NCBI GenBank assembly: GCA_003452275.1
Contig: DMIT01000018.1
Location: 725-6,680 of the forward strand
Direction: 5' to 3'
Origin: Rhodospirillaceae bacterium
GTDB lineage: Bacteria > Pseudomonadota > Alphaproteobacteria > Micavibrionales > Micavibrionaceae
Length of the DNA stretch: 5,956 bases
In this document: in pieces, positions 1 to 5,597 of the stretch
Numbering within the stretch: the stretch's first letter is position 1
Layout of the letters: every line of letters starts with the position of its first letter
Notes under the pieces: model-generated
Database searches by the model: none
Seen by the model: the letters and a program-made list of their open reading frames with translations, nothing else
What the model was told of the DNA's origin: nothing
Translations under genes and position numbers: made by a program

Positions 1-320
1 TTCATGACTTCTTCGGCGAGGTCGTCAGCACCGACAAGGTCAGCACCGGCTGCTTTCGCTTCGGCTGCTTTCGCATCTTTTGCGAAAACGGCCACGCGAA
101 CGACAGCACCGGTTCCGTGTGGCAGTTCAGTCACGCCACGGACAACCTGATCGTTCTGTTTCGGATCAACGCCGAGATTCATCGCAATTTCGATGGTTTC
201 AACGAATTTGCGTTCTTTCGCCGCCGTCAACAAAATACCCACTGCATCTTCGATGGAATAGAATTTTGTACGGTCAACAAGAGCATTGTTCTTTTTAGAT
301 TTTTTACCGATGTGCGCCAT
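1..320 (-). CDS. rplA: 50S ribosomal protein L1, N-terminal part (cut by window edge)
   Basis: L1 binds 23S rRNA at the mobile L1 stalk, helps release E-site tRNA, and in many bacteria represses its own operon by binding the L11-L1 mRNA leader. The first 106 codons are visible, under half of the usual ~230 residues; the rest lies beyond position 1. The protein begins [10 protein letters not shown]. It continues with the family's conserved segment [20 protein letters not shown] (about residues 39-58) and then [13 protein letters not shown], which is characteristic of L1. The ATG at 320-318 is supported by a GGAGG Shine-Dalgarno at 331-327, six bases upstream and inside the last codons of rplK. 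Only one base separates the rplK stop from this start, so translation is very likely coupled. No frameshift is seen. Confidence 0.97.
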   Translation of the reverse strand, partial: MAHIGKKSKKNNALVDRTKFYSIEDAVGILLTAAKERKFVETIEIAMNLGVDPKQNDQVVRGVTELPHGTGAVVRVAVFAKDAKAAEAKAAGADLVGADDLAEEVM

Positions 321-321
321 A

Positions 322-756
322 TTATGCCTCCACCACTTCGATACCCATGGAACGGGCAGAACCTTCAATCATCAACATTGCGCCTTCAAGGTCATTTGCG
401 TTGAGATCAACCATTTTGGAGTTGGCAATTTCAGCCACTTGTTTCCTGGTAATTTTACCAACGAAACCACCTTTACCAGGTGTCTGGGAACCCTTGTCCT
501 TTTTCGCCGCTTTCTTGATGAAATAGGTGACAGGAGGGGTTTTCAGGATGAATGTGAATGAACGGTCTTCGAACACGGTGATCACCACAGGAATTGGCAT
601 CCCTGCTTCCATCTCTTGTGTCTTGGCATTGAATCCCTTACAGAATTCCATGATGTTGACACCGTGTTGTCCAAGTGCAGGCCCGATAGGTGGTGAAGGG
701 TTTGCCTTACCAGCTGGAACCTGAAGTTTAATATAGCCTTTTACTTTTTTGGCCAT
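322..756 (-). CDS. rplK: 50S ribosomal protein L11
   Basis: L11 forms the base of the GTPase-associated stalk on 23S rRNA, takes part in factor binding, and is the target region of thiostrepton-type antibiotics. The 144-residue product is full length (family about 142). The N-terminal domain carries the proline-rich segment [19 protein letters not shown] (residues 14-32), including the prolines near 22-26 linked to thiostrepton sensitivity. The C-terminal RNA-binding domain contains [13 protein letters not shown], a glycine-rich [10 protein letters not shown] loop and the terminal [10 protein letters not shown]. Lysines near the N-terminus (MAKK) match the usual sites of PrmA methylation. The start is fixed by a GGAGGA Shine-Dalgarno at 766-761, four bases from the ATG. 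It is the first gene of an rplK-rplA unit; nusG is not directly upstream, as it is in many bacteria. Confidence 0.98.
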   Translation of the reverse strand: MAKKVKGYIKLQVPAGKANPSPPIGPALGQHGVNIMEFCKGFNAKTQEMEAGMPIPVVITVFEDRSFTFILKTPPVTYFIKKAAKKDKGSQTPGKGGFVGKITRKQVAEIANSKMVDLNANDLEGAMLMIEGSARSMGIEVVEA

Positions 757-780
757 GATATCCTCCGGTTAGGGTTTGAG

Positions 781-834
781 GTTCGTGGTGCGGCTCCGTC
801 TGGCAGAAATGTTTAACGGACGACCTTCCACAAC
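781..834 (-). promoter_or_regulatory. Structured rplK leader, candidate L1 autoregulatory site
   Basis: The transcript upstream of rplK can fold into two stacked stems. The outer stem pairs GUUGUGG (834-828) with CCACGAAC (788-781), seven pairs with one bulged G. The inner stem pairs UCCGUU (820-815) with GACGGA (800-795), six pairs including one G-U. They are separated by an asymmetric internal loop (AAGGUCG against GCCGCA). Two helices around an asymmetric loop is the known shape of L1 sites on mRNA and 23S rRNA. The segments UGUGGA and GGAGCCG also resemble the L1-stalk rRNA sequence as I remember it for E. coli. The pairing is seen in the sequence; the role in L1 feedback is inference from family knowledge. 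Confidence 0.55.
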
Positions 835-843
835 AATCAGGGG

Positions 844-872
844 GTTATAAGGATTTTTAATGGGTAACGCAA
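844..872 (-). promoter_or_regulatory. Promoter of rplK-rplA
   Basis: On the minus strand a -35 box TTGCGT (872-867) is followed after exactly 17 bases by a -10 box TATAAC (849-844). This predicts a transcript starting near 838-837 and a leader of about 80 nt before the rplK ATG. The arrangement explains how rplKA is expressed without a nusG operon upstream. A C-rich run follows the -10 box. Confidence 0.65.
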
Positions 873-880
873 GGAAATTA

Positions 881-909
881 TTGTCTTTTTTTCACTTCCA
901 TGTAGGATA
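881..909 (+). promoter_or_regulatory. Possible promoter of the Na/Pi cotransporter gene
   Basis: TTGTCT (881-886) stands 17 bases from AGGATA (904-909), which is preceded by TG at 901-902 as in an extended -10 element. The -10 match is mediocre. It would give a short leader of about 20 nt to the ATG at 935. Its -35 box lies eight bases from the divergent rplK -35 box, so the two promoters would be back to back. No Pho box (CTGTCAT-type direct repeat) was found. Confidence 0.35.
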
Positions 910-934
910 GAAAATCTTAGGATTATCTCAATTT

Positions 935-2593
935 ATGGCCAGCCTTATACTTTTAAAAATTATCGGGGGCGTTTGCCTTCTTCTCTTCGGACTGAAACTG
1001 GTCAGAAGCGGTGTGACGCGCGCCTTTGGTGTGCAATTACGAAAAATAATATCCATTGCCACCCGCAACCGTGTGACCGCGATGCTGGCAGGGGTCGGGG
1101 TGACCGCCCTGCTGCAAAGTTCGACCGCAACCACAATGATTATCTCCTCTTTTGCGGGGCAGGGATTGATCGCGACCACCGCCGCGCTGGCCGTCGTTCT
1201 GGGGGCCGATGTCGGGACAACGATTGTGGCACAGGTTCTGACTTTTGACCTGTCATGGCTGTCGCCGGCCCTACTGGTCGTCGGTTATATCTGTTATTCG
1301 GGCAAGGAACAGGCCGCAACCAAGCGCCAGATCGGGCGTATTCTTGTCGGTCTGGCCCTGATGCTATTGGCGCTTTCCATTATCAAACTGGAGGCCTCCC
1401 CCCTCAAAACATCGGACACATTACCGTTGATCCTCAACCCGCTCGACTCTGATCCGATTCTGGCGGTACTGCTCGGCATCATCCTGACCTGGGTCTTCCA
1501 TTCCTCGCTCGCGATTGTCCTGCTGCTGATGTCGATGGTGGGGGCCGAGATTATCCCGATCCATCTCTCGTTAATGATGGTATTGGGTGCCAATGTCGGA
1601 AACGTCATCGCCCCGCTCATGTCATCGCTCAAAGACCCGCCGCAAGCAGCGCGTATTCCTGCCGGAAACCTGATTATGCGCCTTACCGGTGTTTTCCTTG
1701 TTCTGGCGTCTTTTAAATTCCTGATGCCCCATATCCATTATCTGGGAAAGACCGAGACATCCATCGTCATTAATTTCCACATGGCCTTTAATATCTTTGT
1801 GGCGATCCTGTTTTTACCATTTCTGGATGTCGTCACCCGTCTGGTCACCATGGCCATTCCCGACAAGCAAAATCATCAGGATGATTTAAGCCGCCCGAAA
1901 TATCTGGATGACCGCGTTCTTGAAACACCGACCGTTGCCCTGACCAACGCTGCGCGCGAAGTATTGCGTCTGGCCGACATGACCGACCAGATGTTGCAAC
2001 TCGTCTGGCAAAGCTTCCAGAAAAACGACCTGTCGATCTTTGATAAAATCCGCGACATCGACAACGTGGTCGATAAACTTTATAAACTCCTGAAAATCTA
2101 CCTCGTGCGTATCACGCAGGAAACTATGAACGATGCCGAGGGAAAACGACACTTCCAGATTCTGACCTTTGCCACCAATATCGAACATGTGGGCGATATT
2201 ATCGACCGTAACCTGATCCCGCTGGCCGAAAAGCGCGTCCGCGCGAAAGTCGATTTTTCTGCCGATGGCAAAAAGGAACTCGACCATTTGTTCCAGCTGG
2301 TCATCGACTCGGTGCGTCTGGCGCAAACCGTTTTTATTTCAGGAGATGCCCGTTTGGCCCGTCAACTGGTCGATGATAAAGCCATCATCAAAATGGCGGA
2401 ACGCAATGCATCGGTCAACCATCTGGGCCGTCTGCAACGCGGCGTGCCGGAAACAATGGCCACCAGTGATTTGCACATGGATATCATCCGTGACCTGCGC
2501 CGCATCAATTCATTGATGACAGCCATCGCCTATCCGATCCTTGACGATGCCGGGGAAATGGGCCGGACGGCAGTACCATCCCCCGCGCCATAA
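935..2593 (+). CDS. Na+/phosphate cotransporter family protein with C-terminal PhoU domain
   Basis: This is a predicted inner-membrane protein of the NptA/Na_Pi_cotrans family, likely taking up phosphate with sodium or linking phosphate status to transport. The 552-residue product has two inverted-repeat transport units. The first has QSSTATT at residues 61-67 followed by GADVGTT at 90-96. The second has HSSLA at 189-193 followed by GANVG at 218-222. Hydrophobic segments fall at about 3-22, 49-70, 78-102, 108-122, 134-150, 175-205, 210-230, 246-265 and 278-300, with NFHMAFN at 280-286. A cytoplasmic PhoU-like helical region spans about 335-535, with NIEHVGDIIDRNL (415-427) and DLHMDIIRDLRRINS (512-526). 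The glutamine usual in the second QSS motif is histidine here. The ATG has only a modest Shine-Dalgarno, TAGGA at 918-922, twelve bases away. It is divergent from rplK and convergent with the next gene. No clear terminator follows. Confidence 0.92.
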   Translation: MASLILLKIIGGVCLLLFGLKLVRSGVTRAFGVQLRKIISIATRNRVTAMLAGVGVTALLQSSTATTMIISSFAGQGLIATTAALAVVLGADVGTTIVAQVLTFDLSWLSPALLVVGYICYSGKEQAATKRQIGRILVGLALMLLALSIIKLEASPLKTSDTLPLILNPLDSDPILAVLLGIILTWVFHSSLAIVLLLMSMVGAEIIPIHLSLMMVLGANVGNVIAPLMSSLKDPPQAARIPAGNLIMRLTGVFLVLASFKFLMPHIHYLGKTETSIVINFHMAFNIFVAILFLPFLDVVTRLVTMAIPDKQNHQDDLSRPKYLDDRVLETPTVALTNAAREVLRLADMTDQMLQLVWQSFQKNDLSIFDKIRDIDNVVDKLYKLLKIYLVRITQETMNDAEGKRHFQILTFATNIEHVGDIIDRNLIPLAEKRVRAKVDFSADGKKELDHLFQLVIDSVRLAQTVFISGDARLARQLVDDKAIIKMAERNASVNHLGRLQRGVPETMATSDLHMDIIRDLRRINSLMTAIAYPILDDAGEMGRTAVPSPAP

Positions 2594-2683
2594 AAATCTG
2601 GAGACATCTTTTATTTTACAGCCGGGATTCTCCCAACACCCAACGCATGATATCTGAGTGTAAACTGGAATTCAAAAAATCAC

Positions 2684-2708
2684 CACAGAGTACACAGAGG
2701 CCACAGGG
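2684..2708 (+). repeat. Short tandem repeat, CACAGAG units with period 9
   Basis: Three copies of CACAGAG begin at 2684, 2693 and 2702 (the last is CACAGGG), each followed by two variable bases, in the context CACCACAGAG. Similar CACAGAG-type intergenic repeats occur in many environmental bacterial genomes, usually with an inverted partner that makes a long hairpin. I see no matching CTCTGTG arm here, so this looks like a decayed or half element. The repeat is seen directly; kinship with the dispersed family is from memory. Confidence 0.6.
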
Positions 2709-2764
2709 AAGAATTATAGAGATTTGTATTCCGTTTATCATTTACACTTATACCCTCTCTTTTT

Positions 2765-2790
2765 ACGCGAAGGTACGAAGTCACGAAGTC
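2765..2790 (+). repeat. Short tandem repeat, CGAAG units with period 8
   Basis: CGAAG occurs at 2768, 2776 and 2784, giving a period of eight with the pattern CGAAGNNA. A degenerate inverted counterpart, CGTGCTTCCTTC, lies about 15-30 bases downstream (near 2805-2817), across a T-rich spacer. This could form an imperfect hairpin in either transcript and may act as a weak terminator between the convergent genes. It sits about 60 bases from the CACAGAG repeat, and the two may be parts of one intergenic element. Confidence 0.5.
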
Positions 2791-2853
2791 TTTTTATTTT
2801 ATTCCGTGCTTCCTTCATTGTTATTGCAGGGCTTTATGCCCTATGCTTATCAA

Positions 2854-4206
2854 TCATGACGGGCTTGGGGAAACATAAGATGGGACATTGCTCGCAACGG
2901 ATTCCGCATCTTTCAGAATACCGGTCAGCACAAGACGCGGATCAATCTCTCTGAGAATGGAGATTGCATCCTGTGCCGTCAATAATGGTTGTGTCAGGAA
3001 AGTCTCGGCAGCCCCTTTGGCATCCATAGCTTTATCAATGAGCCAATCAACCCGAGTGCGCTTATCCAGATTATCTGCGGATAATGAAAACAACCCGTCC
3101 ATGGTGGTTAACAAATCATCCATCCGCACCCTTGCCGCAAAATGGTGCTGATTGGTTGTGGTGGCTGACAATATACGCGCCACACGATCTTTCCACTGGT
3201 TGATTTTTGCTTCGGTTGCCTGGATATTTTCAGCGGACAAAGCGCGGGAAACCGTTTGTTCGTCAATTGTGCCATTCTGTTTCTGTACCCATGACATGAG
3301 TTCACGCTGTTCCCTTGTCAGAAAGATATTGGCTTCGCAGTGGCATGGCTGCTGGGCCCGGAAAAGAATATGTGGTCGGAACTCGGATTTTTTATTGGTA
3401 TCTTTCATCAGCTCTTGCAGACGTTCGGGAACATCCCTTATCTCGCGCAAGATATTGGGAATAGCAAAACGGATATCCCCGTTCCGTCCCATTTCGTTAT
3501 AATTTTCACCGCTATAGCCCAGTTCCTGCAGCACAGGTGCCAGCTCGAGATATTCCGCCACCATATTTTGTAACCTTGCGATTCTGATATCAATATCTTC
3601 GGCTTTCTCCCTGCTCTCAGAAAATAGAAAAGACCATCCGGAGGGTCGGTCGATTGTCAATGCGGCAATCAGATCTGTGATGTCCGTATTCTGGGCAGAG
3701 AGCCGTTCGACAATCACTTTTTCGGACCCGCTGAAGCGTTTATCTATCACATCGAAAATATGCCCCGCAAAAGCTCTGAGCGTTTCTCTATGATCGTTGT
3801 CGATCTGTTGCAAAAGCGCGTGATGAGCGGTGAGATCGGCCAGTTCTTTGCTTCTTGTCAGGGATTCTTTCTCTTGTGTGTCCCTATAGATTGCATATCT
3901 CTGCGCAAATTTTCTGATGACATCCATCTGGTTGTGCATTGCCTCTGCAAGATTTGCACGCCCCGAATATGCGAACTTCGTTTTGATGTTATGCATCTCT
4001 GCTTCAAACGCTTCATATACCAGATGAACCTTTTCCAAATCATTATAAACAGGACGGATATCTGTCTGGGCTTCCCGAATTCTGGATTGTAGAGCAACTT
4101 TCTGCGCAGCAGCTTCCGCTTCGAAATCCCGGAAAGGGGAAGAATAGGATTCAGATCCAGATCCATATTCCCCAAAAACCGCATCTTTAAAATGATCGTC
4201 CATCAT
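2854..4206 (-). CDS. Hypothetical soluble, mostly alpha-helical protein (450 aa)
   Basis: I do not recognise this protein. The product is hydrophilic, with no signal peptide and no membrane segment. Most of it is predicted helix rich in E, K, R, Q and A, with coiled-coil-like stretches at about residues 28-75, 85-145, 200-230 and 325-345. The N-terminus is acidic and Gly/Ser-rich (GEYGSGSES, 12-20), and the tail ends in low-complexity SPSPS. A CHC triplet (288-290) and an HH pair (354-355) are the only obvious metal-ligand-like residues, too few to argue for a zinc site. The start is chosen at the first of two adjacent ATGs (4206, 4203), with Shine-Dalgarno AGGTG at 4218-4214 seven bases away and a strong promoter upstream. 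The long intact frame, ribosome site and promoter make it a real gene. It is monocistronic. A structural, cytoskeletal or effector-like role is possible, but nothing in the sequence decides this. Confidence 0.85.
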   Translation of the reverse strand: MMDDHFKDAVFGEYGSGSESYSSPFRDFEAEAAAQKVALQSRIREAQTDIRPVYNDLEKVHLVYEAFEAEMHNIKTKFAYSGRANLAEAMHNQMDVIRKFAQRYAIYRDTQEKESLTRSKELADLTAHHALLQQIDNDHRETLRAFAGHIFDVIDKRFSGSEKVIVERLSAQNTDITDLIAALTIDRPSGWSFLFSESREKAEDIDIRIARLQNMVAEYLELAPVLQELGYSGENYNEMGRNGDIRFAIPNILREIRDVPERLQELMKDTNKKSEFRPHILFRAQQPCHCEANIFLTREQRELMSWVQKQNGTIDEQTVSRALSAENIQATEAKINQWKDRVARILSATTTNQHHFAARVRMDDLLTTMDGLFSLSADNLDKRTRVDWLIDKAMDAKGAAETFLTQPLLTAQDAISILREIDPRLVLTGILKDAESVASNVPSYVSPSPS

Positions 4207-4252
4207 TATATTGCACCTAAAAAAAATAACTGCCAGTCCGCAATGAATGCCA

Positions 4253-4281
4253 TTTATAACATGTTAAGGAAATATTATCAA
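4253..4281 (-). promoter_or_regulatory. Promoter of the 450-aa hypothetical gene, with overlapping palindrome
   Basis: On the minus strand TTGATA (4281-4276) is followed after 17 bases by TATAAA (4258-4253), preceded by TGT, which makes an extended -10 element. It is one of the best promoter matches in the window and predicts about 40 nt of leader. A perfect ten-base palindrome, TAACATGTTA (4257-4266), overlaps the upstream edge of the -10 box, where a repressor would block polymerase. Operator function is inference. Confidence 0.68.
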
Positions 4282-4413
4282 TATTATGTCATTATAAAAA
4301 GAGATATGGCGGATGAGTTATCCGAGGGGGTGGCTGTCCGTTAAATTGGCAAACTTTATAACCCATTGAAAAATCAGAAAACATCTGGCGATAACCGTGA
4401 GAGGGTTTTCTTT

Positions 4414-4442
4414 TTGAATTTCAGGGATAAGAGTGCTATATT
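4414..4442 (+). promoter_or_regulatory. Promoter of the ydcH-like gene
   Basis: TTGAAT (4414-4419) and TATATT (4437-4442) are separated by 17 bases, and TG at 4434-4435 adds an extended -10 element. Transcription would begin near 4449, leaving a leader of about 34 nt before the ATG at 4483. The intervening region 4282-4413, between the two divergent promoters, holds no gene that I can support. Confidence 0.65.
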
Positions 4443-4482
4443 TGTCACATATCATTAACCGCTTAATTAAAGGAGAAAGACA

Positions 4483-4668
4483 ATGCCATTTGCTCAACAT
4501 GCTGCATCCGTATCTGCAACCCGTAAGCAAGCTCTTCAATCCAAACATACAGCACTGGAAGACAGGTTAAATGAATTGTCACACCACCCATCCGCAAGTG
4601 ATTTTGAAATTCGAAAATTAAAAACGATGAAGTTGAGACTCAGGGAAGAAATAGAACAACTGACCTGA
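4483..4668 (+). CDS. YdcH-like small protein, DUF465 family (61 aa)
   Basis: This short charged protein belongs to the DUF465/YdcH family, whose members are about 50-75 residues and whose biochemical role is not established. The family pattern is visible: LQSKHTALEDRLNEL in the first helix (residues 19-33), a short turn with HHPSAS (34-39), then IRKLKTMKLRLREEIEQL in the second helix (43-60). Together these predict a two-helix coiled-coil hairpin that probably self-associates. The start is supported by a strong AAGGAG Shine-Dalgarno at 4470-4475 with seven-base spacing, and by a good promoter. It stands alone, with a terminator 24 bases after the stop. The family assignment rests on the conserved LK..KL.L..EI.. 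pattern from memory. Confidence 0.85.
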   Translation: MPFAQHAASVSATRKQALQSKHTALEDRLNELSHHPSASDFEIRKLKTMKLRLREEIEQLT

Positions 4669-4691
4669 CGACTTTGTCCGAACAATATAAA

Positions 4692-4720
4692 AAAAAGGCT
4701 TGGTTTTTCCAAGCCTTTTT
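4692..4720. terminator. Bidirectional intrinsic terminator
   Basis: A GC-containing stem GGCTTGG (4697-4703) pairs with CCAAGCC (4709-4715) around a TTTTT loop. A5 precedes it (4692-4696) and T5 follows (4716-4720), so the stem can extend to 12 pairs and each strand ends in a T-run. It ends the ydcH-like gene (stop at 4668) on the plus strand and trcR (stop at 4742) on the minus strand, a shared terminator for convergent genes. Confidence 0.92.
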
Positions 4721-4741
4721 CATGTGTTTCTGTTTCAGCGT

Positions 4742-5413
4742 TTATAGCGTAGAGCGACCTGTCGATTTCAGGAAGTTCGAAAAGTCGAAACTGGTTTCCG
4801 ATTTATCTTCGTCGCCTGCTGCCTCAGCCTCAAGTTTTGCTTTGGCTGCCGCTGCTTCGGCCACCGGATCACGCCCCAAAGCTTTCAGCCCCTTGGCAAT
4901 GGACTTTTCCAATTCCTGATAAGAACATAAACCGATTTCAGCCGGATTACGCGGGTTAAGTGTCGATGAATTGGGGTGTGTGCGGTCACGAATGGCCTGA
5001 ATGGTTGGTTTTGTCGTGCCCACCAATTTACAAATCTGCGCATCGGAGACTTCAGGATGGTTTTTGACCAGAAAGGCAATCGCATCCGGTTTATCATTAC
5101 GACGGGCAACCGGTGTATAACGCGGCCCCTTGGCACGCACCTTGAGCGCAGGGCCATCACGTTTGATAATTTTCAGGCTGGCATTGCTGTCTTTTTCACA
5201 ACGTTCGATTTCGGCAGCGGTCAGCTCACCAGCCAGAATCGGGCTTTCGCCGATAATGCCGCGTCCGACTTCTTCGTCTGCCAATGCCTGCACTTCTACA
5301 ACGTGCAGTCCGGTATAATCAGCGATCTGGTCGAAGGTCAGTGTGGTATTGTCAACCAGCCAAACAGCACTTGCCTTTGGTTTCAGTGGTTTTGATGTAT
5401 CGAGTTCAGCCAT
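4742..5413 (-). CDS. trcR: TrcR-like transcription regulator, DUF1013 family
   Basis: DUF1013 proteins are conserved in Alphaproteobacteria. In Caulobacter the member TrcR tracks with RNA polymerase and controls cell-cycle promoters. The 223-residue product shows the family hallmarks. A first helix-turn-helix-like segment lies at residues 25-46 (LTFDQIADYTGLHVVEVQAL). GRGIIGESPI (50-59) and a basic GPRYTPVARRNDKPDAI stretch (96-112) follow. A second helix-turn-helix lies at 121-145 (VSDAQICKLVGTTKPTIQAI) and is followed by NPRNPAEIGLCSYQELE (153-169). The tail has an Ala/Glu-rich linker (184-202) and ends FDFSNFLKSTG. There is no membrane segment or enzymatic motif. The ATG has an AAGGAG Shine-Dalgarno at 5426-5421 with seven-base spacing. 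The gene stands alone behind the metE terminator and has a structured leader. Function by analogy with Caulobacter is family knowledge, not shown here. Confidence 0.9.
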   Translation of the reverse strand: MAELDTSKPLKPKASAVWLVDNTTLTFDQIADYTGLHVVEVQALADEEVGRGIIGESPILAGELTAAEIERCEKDSNASLKIIKRDGPALKVRAKGPRYTPVARRNDKPDAIAFLVKNHPEVSDAQICKLVGTTKPTIQAIRDRTHPNSSTLNPRNPAEIGLCSYQELEKSIAKGLKALGRDPVAEAAAAKAKLEAEAAGDEDKSETSFDFSNFLKSTGRSTL

Positions 5414-5467
5414 TTAAATGCTCCTTTAAGCTCGAGAGAAATATGTCCCCCATAGGTCTTCCTCTTC

Positions 5468-5489
5468 GCCATCCGTCCCTGCGGATGAC
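5468..5489 (-). other. Hairpin in the trcR 5' leader
   Basis: On the minus strand GUCAUCCG (5489-5482) pairs with CGGAUGGC (5475-5468), eight pairs including one G-U, closed by a CAGGGA hexaloop. It lies about 55-75 bases before the trcR start, in a purine-rich region, and has no following U-run, so it is not an intrinsic terminator. I do not match it to any riboswitch class. I see no confident -35/-10 pair for trcR, so whether it is transcribed as leader or lies upstream of the promoter is unclear. Confidence 0.45.
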
Positions 5490-5540
5490 CACCGGTTAAA
5501 ACCTGTGTTGATGGGAATAGGTAGGAATATAAGCAATTTT

Positions 5541-5589
5541 AAAAAAAAGTATAGTTTTTTCTTGTTGATAATATGAAAAAACTATACTT
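5541..5589 (-). terminator. AT-rich terminator hairpin downstream of metE
   Basis: A perfect 15-base inverted repeat (arms 5547-5561 and 5575-5589, core AGTATAGTTTTTTC) encloses a 13-base loop. Read on the minus strand, the metE direction, the second arm runs straight into a T-run (5548-5541). The hairpin starts nine bases after the metE stop, so it is placed and oriented as its terminator and isolates trcR downstream. The plus strand has no T-run after the hairpin. The stem is unusually poor in G-C pairs for an intrinsic terminator. Confidence 0.75.
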
Positions 5590-5597
5590 CATCCGGC

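Larger units (their letters stand above)
2594..2853. other. Convergent intergenic region with degenerate repeats, no gene
   Basis: These 260 bases lie between the ends of two convergent genes and hold no credible coding region. Open frames crossing it have no homology I recognise and no ribosome binding site. Besides the two repeats listed separately, there are small hairpins: GGGA/TCCC at 2624-2634, and AGGGC/GCCCT at 2828-2842 with a TTTAT loop. The second lies just past the stop of the minus-strand gene and could help end its transcript, although no U-tract follows on that strand. The base composition is visibly AT-richer than the flanking transporter gene. Confidence 0.7.

Noticed and set aside
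1886..2326. 146-codon minus-strand frame inside the Na/Pi cotransporter gene
   Set aside because: It lies wholly antisense to the PhoU region; it is a shadow frame from the codon pattern of the real gene.
2647..2954. Plus-strand open frames across the repeat region (2647-2859 and 2724-2954)
   Set aside because: They run through the tandem repeats and into the end of the opposite gene, lack Shine-Dalgarno sites, and look like chance frames.
2854..4206. Defence system, phage or secretion effector role for the 450-aa protein
   Set aside because: No nuclease, ATPase, toxin or phage motif is visible and the neighbours are housekeeping genes.
4451..4470. Possible CtrA box (TTAA...TTAA) before the ydcH-like gene
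   Set aside because: The two TTAA halves are four bases apart, not the seven required by the CtrA consensus.
4318..4548. Minus-strand open frame of 76 codons antisense to the ydcH-like gene and its promoter
   Set aside because: No ribosome binding site or recognisable family, Cys/Trp-rich unnatural composition, and it runs opposite a well-supported gene.
4976..5395. 139-codon plus-strand frame opposite trcR
   Set aside because: Antisense shadow of a conserved family gene; no start signal and no homology recognised.
5441..5500. Possible riboswitch (cobalamin, SAM-II or similar) upstream of trcR
   Set aside because: None of the conserved boxes of these classes could be matched; only a simple hairpin is supported.
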